Shown in pieces: positions 13,963 through 22,120 of a stretch of 36,498 nt of DNA. Position numbers and translations under genes: made by a program. The notes below the pieces were generated by a model. The model worked only from the letters and a program-made list of their open reading frames with translations, was not told the origin of the DNA and did no database searches. Each line of letters begins with the position of its first letter. The stretch's first letter is position 1. Source of the DNA: an uncultured Lachnospiraceae bacterium (GTDB lineage: Bacteria > Bacillota > Clostridia > Lachnospirales > Lachnospiraceae); assembly GCA_900539175.1 (NCBI GenBank), contig UQAW01000033.1:1-36498 (forward strand), written 5' to 3'.

Positions 13963-14212
13963 CATCGACCTCGATCATTTCGTGAACAGTACCGCCGTTC
14001 TGTTCCATACGTTCTTTTGCGGCTGATAGGCGGTCTTGATTTTCGGCTGAATAAAATGGATCGGCGCGAAGTTCGAAGGGAATTCCATTGTGACGGACTA
14101 CTTGTTTCAGAAACATTGTAGTTGCAGCTGAAAGCGTGATTCCAAGATCGGAAAATATCATCTCAGCCTGCTTTTTAAGTGTGTCATCAACATGAATATT
14201 TAAGTTTGCCAT
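13955..14212 (-). CDS. RelB/DinJ-family antitoxin
   Basis: The 85-residue protein starts MANLNIHVDDTLKKQAE and has the ribbon-helix-helix N-terminus with GITLSAATTMFLKQVV, typical of RelB/DinJ. The acidic tail (VHEMIEVDDD) is the toxin-binding part. ATG 14212 is preferred because AAGGAG lies 9 nt upstream; ATG 14218 is only 3 nt from it. It normally binds its toxin and represses the shared promoter. Its partner YoeB is broken here, so it is an orphan that could still bind DNA or neutralise related toxins. Confidence 0.92.
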   Translation of the reverse strand: MANLNIHVDDTLKKQAEMIFSDLGITLSAATTMFLKQVVRHNGIPFELRADPFYSAENQDRLSAAKERMEQNGGTVHEMIEVDDD

Positions 14213-14361
14213 ATTCATTAACTCCTTGTATATAGAGTATAGTGATACAAAATTCGTAAAATGTCAACACAATGCACGAAAATAGAGGCGGAACTTTTGC
14301 TGTTTAGAATTCTCCAGGAACTCATTTGCTTGACCCAATATAGATTAGTTCTGAATATACC

Positions 14362-14417
14362 TTGACAGATGAGGTATCATGTGGTTTAATGTAACTAAAG
14401 GAAAGGAGGTATCACAT
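14362..14417 (+). promoter_or_regulatory. padR promoter with direct repeat at spacer and start codon
   Basis: TTGACA (14362-14367), 17-bp spacer, TTTAAT (14385-14390). The 9-mer GAGGTATCA occurs inside the spacer (14371-14379) and again over the ribosome-binding site and start (14406-14414), 35 bp apart. Both are followed by a similar triplet. This could be an autoregulatory operator for PadR. The second copy includes the Shine-Dalgarno, so part of the match may be chance. Confidence 0.55.
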
Positions 14418-14766
14418 GTCGATAGCATCGGATTTGATCCGTGGACATACGGAAACCATCATCCTGGCACATCTGATGCAGGAAGATAGTTATGGTTATA
14501 AGATTAATAAGGATATTCAGTTAAAGACAGAAAATCAATATGAACTGAAGGAGGCGACCCTGTATACAGCATTTCGCCGGTTGGAAGAAGCCGGATACAT
14601 CAGTTCTTATTGGGGAAATGAAAATACGGGAGCAAGAAGACGCTACTATACGATTACACCGGAAGGACAGCTGGCGTATCAGCGGATGAGGGAAGAGTGG
14701 GAGGAATGTAAGTGTCTGATTGACATTCTGATCAGGATTGATGAGGAGGAAAAAGATGGAAGATAA
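14416..14766 (+). CDS. PadR-family transcriptional regulator
   Basis: The 116-residue winged-helix protein shows the PadR pattern: ETIILAHLMQEDSYGYKI at the N-terminus, recognition region KEATLYTAFRRLEEAGYISSYW, wing GARRRYYTITPEGQLAY and a C-terminal dimerisation helix. PadR proteins usually repress exporters or envelope genes until a ligand or stress releases them. AAGGAGG precedes ATG 14416. Its last 11 bases overlap the next gene. It very likely controls its own operon (14416-16381). Confidence 0.94.
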   Translation: MSIASDLIRGHTETIILAHLMQEDSYGYKINKDIQLKTENQYELKEATLYTAFRRLEEAGYISSYWGNENTGARRRYYTITPEGQLAYQRMREEWEECKCLIDILIRIDEEEKDGR

Positions 14767-15427
14767 GTTAAGAGCGTATATGGATTATCTGTTCCGGGAC
14801 GTGAAGCCGACCAGAAAATCCGTGGAATTAAAAGAAGAGATTTTACAGAATCTGATAGATAAGTATCGGGATCTTCTTGCAGAAGGCAAGACGCCGGAGG
14901 CGGCGTATAATATTGCAGTAGCCAGTATCGGAGATATGGATGAACTGTTGGCAGGGCTTAATGATGAGCTGTCTTTTGAAAAGGAAGTAAGCGGTGAGCA
15001 GCTGGAACGGGGAAAGAAGAAGTCGGCGCTTCTGGTTTCCGCAGCAGTTATGATGTATATTTTATGTTTGCTTCCGCCAATCTTACTGAGCGGCACCCGG
15101 TTAGAGGAGAATCTGGCACCGGCGTTAATGTTTCTTATGATTGCGTGCGGTACAGGGCTGCTGATCTATGATCATATGACGAAGCCGCGTTACCGGAAGG
15201 TAGACGATTCGATTGTTGAAGAGTTTAAGGAATGGAAAGATCAGGCGGATTCCGACCGCAGGGCGATGAAAGCGCTCAGCAGTGCGCTTTGGTCGATCAT
15301 TACCGTAATCTATATTATCATCAGTTTCTGGACGATGGCATGGCATATTACCTGGGTGATCTTCCTGATTGGAGCAGCGGTTGAGGGAATTTTGAAGGTA
15401 GTGTTTGAATTGAAAAGGCAGGGATAG
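14756..15427 (+). CDS. DUF1700/permease-prefix-type membrane protein
   Basis: The 223-residue protein has a helical cytosolic N-terminal domain (about 1-75) of the kind found before permeases in PadR-linked operons, with TPEAAYNIAVASIGDMDELL as its conserved part. Four membrane segments follow in two pairs (about 95-135 and 178-212). ATG 14756 has GAGGAGG upstream and overlaps padR by 11 nt. Such proteins travel with PadR regulators and DUF4097 proteins and are thought to act in envelope-stress sensing. The molecular function is unknown. Confidence 0.82.
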   Translation: MEDKLRAYMDYLFRDVKPTRKSVELKEEILQNLIDKYRDLLAEGKTPEAAYNIAVASIGDMDELLAGLNDELSFEKEVSGEQLERGKKKSALLVSAAVMMYILCLLPPILLSGTRLEENLAPALMFLMIACGTGLLIYDHMTKPRYRKVDDSIVEEFKEWKDQADSDRRAMKALSSALWSIITVIYIIISFWTMAWHITWVIFLIGAAVEGILKVVFELKRQG

Positions 15428-15430
15428 AAG

Positions 15431-16381
15431 ATGAATAGAAAACAATCAGCAATCATCCGGATTGTCGCATGGTCCATTTCGGCAGTGCTGTTAGCTGTGA
15501 TACTGATTCTGGGAATCAGAGGGGACTTCCGGAATGTAGGATTCGGCAGTTTTTCTTTTGGATTTAACAGCAGTGTACAGTATTCGGATGCGGATAAATA
15601 CCGGCCCGGCAATGTTGAAATCAACGGAGATGAGATTGAGAGCCTGGAAGTGAATTGGGTTGACGGCACCATTACCGTGGAAGTGTATGATGGAGATACC
15701 GTACAGGTTTCGGAAAAAGCGCGGAAAGAACTGGAAGAGAGCAAGCAGCTTCATTACTATAATAAGAACGGAAGACTGATGATACAGTATCGGAAGGCAG
15801 AAAAGAGCTGGTTTTCCTTTGGAGACAATCTGAGGAAAGAGCTTACAATCCGGATTCCGGTGAAAACAGCCGAAGCCATGGGAGAGATACAAATTGATAC
15901 GGTTTCTTCTGATACGGAGATTCGGGGGATTTCTGCGGAACAAATGAAGCTGGATTCTACATCTGGTGATTTTGTGCTGACGAAGTGTCATATGTCTGAA
16001 TTGGATATGGATAGTACCAGCGGAAGCCTGAAGGGAGAAGCTCTGACGGTGAAGGGGAAGATGGATACAGATACGACCAGCGGTACGATTGATGTAAAGG
16101 GAAGTTTTGGGAGCGTGGAAGCGGATACCGTTTCGGGAGATATTACCGTAGATTCCGGAATCTGTCCGGAAAAGGTGCGTACGGATGGTGTCAGCGGAGA
16201 GGTAACTTTGATTCTTCCGGATAACAGGGGATTTACATACGAGAGTGATACGGTAAGCGGTTCTGTCGAATGTGAATTTCAGATTACGTATAAGGATGAT
16301 AAAGGAATTTATAAAGATGGAGATGCTTCTTTTTCTTTTGATTCTGTCAGCGGTGATATTATAATTAAAAAACGGTCATGA
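15431..16381 (+). CDS. DUF4097 beta-strand-repeat membrane-anchored protein
   Basis: The 316-residue protein has one N-terminal membrane segment (about 8-29) and an extracellular repeat domain. Short units such as DTVSSDTEIRG, DSTSGDFVLTK, DSTSGSLKGE, DTTSGTIDVKG, DTVSGDITVDSG and DSVSGDIIIKK recur about every 18-22 residues, forming a beta-solenoid of the DUF4097/LiaG kind. It is the third gene of the PadR operon, 3 nt after the previous stop. Relatives lie in cell-envelope stress loci, so a role at the wall is likely, but the partner is unknown. Confidence 0.87.
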   Translation: MNRKQSAIIRIVAWSISAVLLAVILILGIRGDFRNVGFGSFSFGFNSSVQYSDADKYRPGNVEINGDEIESLEVNWVDGTITVEVYDGDTVQVSEKARKELEESKQLHYYNKNGRLMIQYRKAEKSWFSFGDNLRKELTIRIPVKTAEAMGEIQIDTVSSDTEIRGISAEQMKLDSTSGDFVLTKCHMSELDMDSTSGSLKGEALTVKGKMDTDTTSGTIDVKGSFGSVEADTVSGDITVDSGICPEKVRTDGVSGEVTLILPDNRGFTYESDTVSGSVECEFQITYKDDKGIYKDGDASFSFDSVSGDIIIKKRS

Positions 16382-16384
16382 AAG

Positions 16385-16428
16385 GCGGCAGTTATGGATA
16401 CAAGGGAAGTCCATAGCTGCCGTTTTCT
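16385..16428 (+). terminator. Terminator of the PadR operon
   Basis: CGGCAGTTATGGA (16386-16398) pairs with TCCATAGCTGCCG (16410-16422) with one mismatch, followed by TTTTCTT. Its tail runs straight into the -35 box of the next promoter. Confidence 0.88.
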
Positions 16429-16456
16429 TGACAGGGAGGCAGGAACAGTATAAAAT
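16428..16456 (+). promoter_or_regulatory. Promoter of the response-regulator gene
   Basis: TTGACA (16428-16433), 17-bp spacer, TAAAAT (16451-16456). It separates the peptide-resistance module from the PadR operon. Confidence 0.8.
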
Positions 16457-16488
16457 AACGTGAAATATAGGAAGTGCAAGAGGAGAAG

Positions 16489-17196
16489 ATGGAAAATTAT
16501 ATTTTAATTGTGGAAGACGATAACGATATCAGTCAGATGTTAAAGGAACTGCTGCAGCAAAATGGTTATGAAACTGCACAGGCATTTTCGGGAACGGAAG
16601 CGTTATTCTATATCGAAAAGGAGTGTCCGGCAGCGATGATTCTGGATTTGATGCTGCCGGGAATGAATGGAGAAGAAGTACTGGGTAAAATGAAAAAGGA
16701 ATATCCAGAGATTGCGGTCATCATCTCATCGGCCAGAGATGACATACAGACAAGGATCGCAATGCTTCGGGCAGGAGCGGATGATTATATGATAAAGCCT
16801 TTTGACACGGAAGAATTGTTGGCAAGATTGGAAGCGGTTTTAAGGCGCAGCGGAAAAAATCCAAAAGGGGAACGGGAGCCGGAAGAAGCGAGCGGAGGGA
16901 GAGTCCTGCGGTACAAGGATATCCTTATGGAACCGGAGGATTTTCGGATTACAGTTTCCGGAAGGGACATCCGTCTAACACGGCGGGAATATCTGATTCT
17001 GGAATTGCTGATGGAGAATCCCGGCAAGGTATTTACGAAAAGCAATATCTATGAATCCGTATGGAATGAGGAATTTCTGGGAGAGGATAACGCCGTGAAT
17101 GTACATATCAGCAACATACGCCAGAAGTTAGCGAAGGTTCATGGGGAGGAAACCTATATTGAAACAGTGTGGGGGATTGGATTTAAAATGAAATAA
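16489..17196 (+). CDS. OmpR-family response regulator
   Basis: The 235-residue protein has a receiver domain (acidic VEDDND near residue 8-13, phospho-acceptor Asp53 in ILDLMLPGMNG, YMIKPF) and a winged-helix domain ending ETVWGIGFKMK. ATG 16489 has AGAGGAGAAG upstream. Its partner is probably the kinase at 19041, three genes downstream. Together with the ABC genes between them this is the arrangement of peptide-antibiotic sensing and resistance loci (CprR/BcrR-like). It likely activates the promoter at 17207-17261. Confidence 0.95.
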   Translation: MENYILIVEDDNDISQMLKELLQQNGYETAQAFSGTEALFYIEKECPAAMILDLMLPGMNGEEVLGKMKKEYPEIAVIISSARDDIQTRIAMLRAGADDYMIKPFDTEELLARLEAVLRRSGKNPKGEREPEEASGGRVLRYKDILMEPEDFRITVSGRDIRLTRREYLILELLMENPGKVFTKSNIYESVWNEEFLGEDNAVNVHISNIRQKLAKVHGEETYIETVWGIGFKMK

Positions 17197-17206
17197 GAAT
17201 TGAAAA

Positions 17207-17261
17207 CTTTAGGATTTCTTTATACTTTTCCTAAAATTTCTAAAATACCGGATGCTATGAT
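17207..17261 (+). promoter_or_regulatory. Probable regulated promoter of the ABC operon
   Basis: TTTAGGA near 17209 and TCCTAAA near 17230 are inverted. CTAAAAT repeats at 17231-17237 and 17240-17246. TATGAT (17256-17261) fits as the -10, but no good -35 is present, as expected for an activator-dependent promoter. Lies between the regulator gene and the ABC ATPase gene. Confidence 0.5.
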
Positions 17262-17305
17262 AGGTGTGTAAAGAAAGAACGGAAAGGGGAAGACAGGTAA
17301 TAGAG

Positions 17306-18217
17306 ATGACAGAGGTATTGAGAACAGAAAATATTACTAAAGTATATGGAAAAAATAAGGTGGTAGATCATGTCAGCATGCATGTGAAGAAAGGGGCAAT
17401 TTACGGTTTTATCGGAAAAAATGGAGCCGGAAAGACAACATTTATGCGGATGGTGGCAGGACTTGCGGCACCAAATGAGGGAACCATTGCGTTGTTTGGT
17501 TCAGAAAATCTGGAACAGCAGCGGCTTCGGGTGGGAAGCCTGATTGAAAATCCGGGTGTGTATCCGAATATGACAGCAAGAGAAAATCTGGAAGTCATAA
17601 GAAGGAGTTTCGGCATTACGGATAAAAAGGCAGTTGACAAGATGCTTGCATTTGTAGGGCTGTCAGCATCGGAAAAGAAAAAGGTCAAGAATTTTTCCAT
17701 GGGTATGAAACAAAGACTTGGGATTGCGATTGCGCTGCTTCGAAATCCGGATTTCCTGATTTTGGATGAGCCCATCAATGGTTTGGATCCGGAGGGAATC
17801 CGGGAAATCAGAGAATTGCTTTTGAAGCTGAATCGGGAAAAAGGAATCACAATTTTGATTTCCAGTCATATTCTGGGTGAACTTTCCAAGATTGCAACCC
17901 AATATGGAATTATCCGAAACGGAGTTCTGATTGAAGAATTCGATGCAAAGGCGTTGGACGAACGGTGCCGACGATGTCAGAAGCTTGTGGTTTCTGATGG
18001 AGATCTGGCTGCGAATATCCTGGAAGAGAAACTTCATATCCGCAATTTTGATGTGCCGGACCAGGGAATTCTGCGTGTCTTTGAACACCTGGATGAGCCG
18101 GAGAGAACCAACCGGGAGCTGATCGCGGGAGGTGTGGATCTAAAGGAAAGCTATCTGGCAGGGCAGGATCTGGAAAGTTATTTTATGGAGTTGTTAGGAG
18201 GTGGACAGGATGCCTAA
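17306..18217 (+). CDS. BcrA-type ABC transporter ATPase
   Basis: The 303-residue ATPase has Walker A GKNGAGKTT (37-45), signature SMGMKQ (131-136) and Walker B LILDEP (151-156), followed by a C-terminal extension of about 90 residues. SLIENPGVYPNMTARENL is typical of the bacitracin/lantibiotic self-protection group (BcrA, LanF). It drives the permease encoded next, whose start overlaps its end by 8 nt. ATG 17306 is chosen because family homology begins there; an in-frame GTG 17264 upstream overlaps the promoter region. It probably confers resistance to a cell-wall-active peptide. Confidence 0.93.
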   Translation: MTEVLRTENITKVYGKNKVVDHVSMHVKKGAIYGFIGKNGAGKTTFMRMVAGLAAPNEGTIALFGSENLEQQRLRVGSLIENPGVYPNMTARENLEVIRRSFGITDKKAVDKMLAFVGLSASEKKKVKNFSMGMKQRLGIAIALLRNPDFLILDEPINGLDPEGIREIRELLLKLNREKGITILISSHILGELSKIATQYGIIRNGVLIEEFDAKALDERCRRCQKLVVSDGDLAANILEEKLHIRNFDVPDQGILRVFEHLDEPERTNRELIAGGVDLKESYLAGQDLESYFMELLGGGQDA

Positions 18218-19031
18218 GTTAATGTACAGCGAGTTTTATAAGCTGCGGAAGAGCAAGAGTTTTTATATCTGTGGGATTGTAACGATAGTATTTGTATTAT
18301 TAGTATATGGAACATTTTTTCTGATGGATAAAGCACAGCAGGAACATGTGGAGAATGGCTCCTATGGAGTTACTGTGACGGTAGAGAATGTAGAGGAAAA
18401 TGCTCCTGTCTGGGACTCGATTGAGATTTTAGATGTGGAACAACAGATGTTCGGAGGTTTTGCCGGAATTATCATCGCAGTTTTCTCAGCGATTTTCGTG
18501 ATTGGAGAATATGGAAATGGTGCTATGAAAAACATAACGGGAAAAGGCTATGCCAGGTGGAAAATCTTTCTTACAAAGTATATTGCTACCGGGATTGCGG
18601 TAATTCTGCTATTGCTTTTTATGGTCTTTGCAGTCGTGCTGTTTGGAATTATTTTCAAAGGTAGCGGCGGGTTAACGGGAGAATTCTTTAAAAACCTATG
18701 TGTGTATACGGGAATACAGCTTTTGCTTGGAGTTGCATTGACTGGAATTATGGTTACAATCAGTGAATTGTGCAGAAATTTCGGAGCAGGAATTTCAATC
18801 AGTATCTGTGTAGTTATTTTTTCTACTACGTTGACATCTGCGCTTGATCTTGTGTTTCGCAAATTACAGTTCCAGCCGTCTGGTTATTGGCTTCTGAACC
18901 TGGTTGAGCAATGTCCGGTGACAGGGATTGACAGTCATTTTCTTGTTCGTATGGCAGCTTCAGTTATTTTCTGGATGGCGCTGTCCCTGATTGTGGGTGT
19001 CTGGCATTTTCAGAAAACAGATGTAAAATAG
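18210..19031 (+). CDS. ABC-2-type permease of the peptide-resistance transporter
   Basis: The 273-residue protein has about six membrane segments (near residues 20-38, 88-105, 127-153, 168-190, 198-218 and 243-265) with an extracellular loop after the first. The N-terminal MYSEFYKLRKSKSFY is typical of BcrB/LanE-type permeases. ATG 18210 follows GGAGGTGGA and overlaps the ATPase gene by 8 nt. Only one permease is present, so the complex is probably a homodimer with two ATPases. The kinase follows 9 nt later. Confidence 0.88.
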   Translation: MPKLMYSEFYKLRKSKSFYICGIVTIVFVLLVYGTFFLMDKAQQEHVENGSYGVTVTVENVEENAPVWDSIEILDVEQQMFGGFAGIIIAVFSAIFVIGEYGNGAMKNITGKGYARWKIFLTKYIATGIAVILLLLFMVFAVVLFGIIFKGSGGLTGEFFKNLCVYTGIQLLLGVALTGIMVTISELCRNFGAGISISICVVIFSTTLTSALDLVFRKLQFQPSGYWLLNLVEQCPVTGIDSHFLVRMAASVIFWMALSLIVGVWHFQKTDVK

Positions 19032-19040
19032 GAGGAATCT

Positions 19041-19955
19041 ATGTCGGTGATATGGTGGGGAATCACTGTGGGAGTGGTTACAGCGGGGGGCATCTTGTCC
19101 GCCCGCTTGTGGCGTTATCGGAAACAGATCAATCATATGCGGAAAGAACTTGCCTTGTTGAAAGAAAAAGATACGAATTATCAGATGACCTCTTATTGCC
19201 ATGTGGGAGAAACGGAGAAAATAATTTCTGAGATCAATAGCCTGGTATTGGAGTATAAGACGGAGAAGAATCGGCTTCAAAATGAGAATCGGGTTTACCG
19301 GGAGAGTATTACCAGTATTTCCCACGATATCCGTACACCCCTTACTTCTGCAAAGGGGTATCTGCAGATGCTGCAAAATCCAAAGACAGAAGAGGAAACA
19401 AAGATACGATATATCAAAATTGTGGAACATCGGCTGGATGATGTGACCGATATGTTGAATCAGTTATTTGAGTACGCGCGGATTGAAGCGGGTGAGATGA
19501 AATTCGAACCAGAGGTATTTCAGATCAGTAATGTGTTTGCTGATACGATTTCCATGTTTTATGAGGACTTTCGGAAGAAAAATTGCGAGCCGGAAGTAAG
19601 TATTACACAGGAAGTCTGCCGGATGAAAACAGATAAACATGCGTTTGTCAGAATTGTCGAAAATCTGATTAAGAATGCTCTGGTACACGGCAAAGGAGGA
19701 TATCGGTTATCACTGACCAGAGAGGGAAATCAGGCAGTGATCTGTGTTTCAAATCTGACAGACAGTATTGAGCGTGGTGATATGGACAAGATTTTTGATC
19801 GTTTTTATACCACGGACCAATCGAGAAGCAGAAAGACAACGGGACTTGGACTTGCGATTGTAAAGCGGTTTACGGAACAGATGGGAGGAACTGTAAAAGC
19901 GTTGCTGGAAGAAGGGCGTTTTACAATCGAGGTTCGGCTTCCGTTCGGAAAGTAA
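19041..19955 (+). CDS. Sensor histidine kinase with minimal sensor domain
   Basis: The 304-residue kinase has a single N-terminal membrane segment (about 3-22) and no extracellular domain. A basic helix and coiled coil lead to His95 in SISHDIRTPLTS. The ATPase domain has ENLIKNALVHG and the G-box KTTGLGLAIVKR. With so little outside the membrane it probably reads the state of the ABC transporter or the membrane itself, as in peptide-sensing modules. It is the last gene of the ABC operon (GGAGG upstream of ATG). A 40-nt piece of this gene recurs at 24350-24389. Confidence 0.94.
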   Translation: MSVIWWGITVGVVTAGGILSARLWRYRKQINHMRKELALLKEKDTNYQMTSYCHVGETEKIISEINSLVLEYKTEKNRLQNENRVYRESITSISHDIRTPLTSAKGYLQMLQNPKTEEETKIRYIKIVEHRLDDVTDMLNQLFEYARIEAGEMKFEPEVFQISNVFADTISMFYEDFRKKNCEPEVSITQEVCRMKTDKHAFVRIVENLIKNALVHGKGGYRLSLTREGNQAVICVSNLTDSIERGDMDKIFDRFYTTDQSRSRKTTGLGLAIVKRFTEQMGGTVKALLEEGRFTIEVRLPFGK

Positions 19956-19979
19956 CTGGTAAAACGATGATGAATCCTA

Positions 19980-20023
19980 TTGACAAAAGAAGTATTTCCT
20001 AATATAATTAGGTAAACGTTTAC
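19980..20023 (+). promoter_or_regulatory. lacI-type gene promoter with perfect operator
   Basis: TTGACA (19980-19985), 17-bp spacer, TATAAT (20003-20008), then the 12-bp perfect palindrome GTAAACGTTTAC (20012-20023) over the start of transcription. This is a classic LacI-family operator and indicates autorepression. Confidence 0.9.
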
Positions 20024-20041
20024 TTAGAGGGTGGTACAGGG

Positions 20042-21046
20042 ATGCAAAAGAATCAGAATCGCACTACAATTAAAGATGTGGCTATACAGGCGGATGTTTC
20101 AATTGCTACAGTGTCAAAAATTATTAATGGAAAAGATGAGCATATTTCAGAAGAAACCCGGCAAAGGGTATTTGAAGTAATTGGTGATTTGGGATACGTT
20201 CCGAATAGTATGGCTAAAAGCTTAAAGGAGGCTAATACGAAAACATTAGGATTGGTTATTCCAGACATTGGTAATGCGTTTCCTGAAATGGCTAAGGGTG
20301 CACAGGATGAGGCATTTGCGCATGGGTATACGATGTTCTTTTGCAGTACAGATAGTAATTCGGTACAGGAAGAAAAGTTTTTAAATGTTTTAAAATCCAA
20401 GATGGTAGACGGCATTATATATGTTAGCTCTGATTATGCGACGAGCAAAAGACTGCTTTCAGAGATATCCATTCCAATCGTAGCTATTGATAGAAAAATA
20501 GAGACGAACCAGAACATGGGGAGTGTCCGAATTGATAACTTCTCGGCAATGAGAGATGTAGCTAAATACATTGCAGAGAAGGGGTGCAAAAAGATTGCAT
20601 ATATTACAGATGATATTCTAATGTCTCCAAGTAAAGAACGGTACGAAGGACTGATGGCAGGTCTAAAAGAGGCGGGAATAGACTTTGATAAAAGGCTTCA
20701 TTATCCGGGAACCTTTTCTGTAGAGACCGGGCATATAGGGGCGATGACTTTATTGCAGCGGAATTCGGGGATTGATTGTATCGTATGTGGAAATGACTTA
20801 ATTGCAATTGGAGCGGTCAATATTTGTCAAAAACTGGGGAAAAGCATACCTGAAGATATAAAAATTATAGGATTTGATGATATATATATTTCAAAATATA
20901 TGAATCCTGAACTTACTACAGTCAGGCAGGATGCGTATGAGATGGGAAAGCGGGCTGCAAGCATGCTGATTGCCCATATAGAACAAAAAGCTCCATTAAC
21001 GGATGTTATATTACCGTATGAAATCATGGAAAGAAGTACCGTATAA
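20042..21046 (+). CDS. LacI-family transcriptional regulator
   Basis: The 334-residue repressor has the LacI helix-turn-helix (TIKDVAIQADVSIATVSKII, about residues 8-27), hinge helix (VPNSMAKSLKEANTKTLGLV) and a periplasmic-binding-protein-like effector domain. The effector is probably a sugar but cannot be named. GAGGGTGG precedes ATG 20042. Operator-like sites lie before this gene and before the downstream reductase, so it likely represses both itself and the reductase/UPF0303 operon. Confidence 0.93.
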   Translation: MQKNQNRTTIKDVAIQADVSIATVSKIINGKDEHISEETRQRVFEVIGDLGYVPNSMAKSLKEANTKTLGLVIPDIGNAFPEMAKGAQDEAFAHGYTMFFCSTDSNSVQEEKFLNVLKSKMVDGIIYVSSDYATSKRLLSEISIPIVAIDRKIETNQNMGSVRIDNFSAMRDVAKYIAEKGCKKIAYITDDILMSPSKERYEGLMAGLKEAGIDFDKRLHYPGTFSVETGHIGAMTLLQRNSGIDCIVCGNDLIAIGAVNICQKLGKSIPEDIKIIGFDDIYISKYMNPELTTVRQDAYEMGKRAASMLIAHIEQKAPLTDVILPYEIMERSTV

Positions 21047-21058
21047 ATGATAATAAAG

Positions 21059-21102
21059 ATGCGTAAAAACGCATTTTTATTATAATATGAAAACGTTTAA
21101 CT
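21059..21102 (+). promoter_or_regulatory. Short terminator followed by -10 and LacI operator
   Basis: ATGCGT-AAAA-ACGCAT followed by TTTTATT is a small terminator for the repressor gene (21059-21081). TATAAT (21081-21086) follows, then AAACGTTT (21091-21098) within GAAAACGTTTAAC, a partial match to the operator at 20012. No clear -35 is seen. Confidence 0.65.
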
Positions 21103-21127
21103 AAAATTTCCTAAAGGAGGATGTAAA

Positions 21128-22105
21128 ATGAAGTATCGTAATGTAGGGAAAGCAGGAATTAAAATCAGTGAGATTGCACTTGGCAGTTGGATGACAGATC
21201 TGAAAGGAAGTTCACAGGAAGACATAGCGAGAGAAACAGTTAAGCTTGCCTATGAAAACGGCATTAACTTCTTTGATTGTGCAGATGCATATTCCGGCGG
21301 TGCAGCAGAGCAGTTTTTAGGTGAAGTTTTAAAAGGTTATCCCCGCAAGGAGCTTGTGATTTCAAGTAAGGTGTATTTTCCGACAGGAGATGGTGTGAAT
21401 GACAGAGGACTTTCAAGAAAACATATTATGGAAAATTGTGATCAATCTTTAAGGAATATGCAGTTAGACTATCTGGATCTGTATTATTGCCATCGCTATG
21501 ATGAAAACACTGACCTGGAAGAAACATTACGTGCAATGAGTGATCTGGTCGCACAGGGAAAAGTTCTCTACTATGGTGTCAGTGAGGAATGGGGCAGTGC
21601 AAGAATTGAGAAAGCACAGAAAATTATTGAGAAACTTGGTCTTTATCCTATATCTGTAATTCAGCCGCAGTACAATATGGTAGACAGATATATTGAGCAT
21701 GAAATCATGGGTACATGCAGAAAATACGGTATTGGTATTACATCCTTTTCTCCGCTTGCGCAGGGACTTCTGACTGGTAAGTATAAGAAGGGACAGCCAT
21801 ATCCGAAAGGTTCCCGTGCAACGCATCAGGCTGACAGACAGATTAACGATCTGCTTACAGATGAAAATCTTGCAATCGTTGATGAACTTACAAAGGTGGC
21901 AGATGATTTAGGGACGAATGTAGCAATCCTGTCGATGGCATGGATTTTACAGCATCCGGAAATAAGTTGTGTGATTGCAGGTGCGAGTAAGCCATCCCAA
22001 TTGGAGAATAATATGAAAGCCAGTGCTTTGGTGATTCCACAGGATGCAATGGACAGAATTGAAAAAGTTCTTGGATTCACAAGATTTGAGCGTCATGTTG
22101 GATAA
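21128..22105 (+). CDS. Aldo/keto reductase (Kv-beta-like)
   Basis: The 325-residue NADPH-dependent oxidoreductase has the AKR tetrad: Asp in FFDCADAY, Tyr in the same motif, Lys in ISSKVY and His in YYCHRYDE. The C-terminal NADP-binding part includes ISCVIAGASKPSQLENN. It most resembles the potassium-channel-beta-like/YghZ branch of reductases. AAAGGAGG precedes ATG 21128. Control by the LacI regulator suggests a sugar-derived aldehyde or ketone as substrate; this is inferred. The UPF0303 gene follows 15 nt later. Confidence 0.92.
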   Translation: MKYRNVGKAGIKISEIALGSWMTDLKGSSQEDIARETVKLAYENGINFFDCADAYSGGAAEQFLGEVLKGYPRKELVISSKVYFPTGDGVNDRGLSRKHIMENCDQSLRNMQLDYLDLYYCHRYDENTDLEETLRAMSDLVAQGKVLYYGVSEEWGSARIEKAQKIIEKLGLYPISVIQPQYNMVDRYIEHEIMGTCRKYGIGITSFSPLAQGLLTGKYKKGQPYPKGSRATHQADRQINDLLTDENLAIVDELTKVADDLGTNVAILSMAWILQHPEISCVIAGASKPSQLENNMKASALVIPQDAMDRIEKVLGFTRFERHVG

Positions 22106-22120
22106 GGAAAGGGGAACAAC

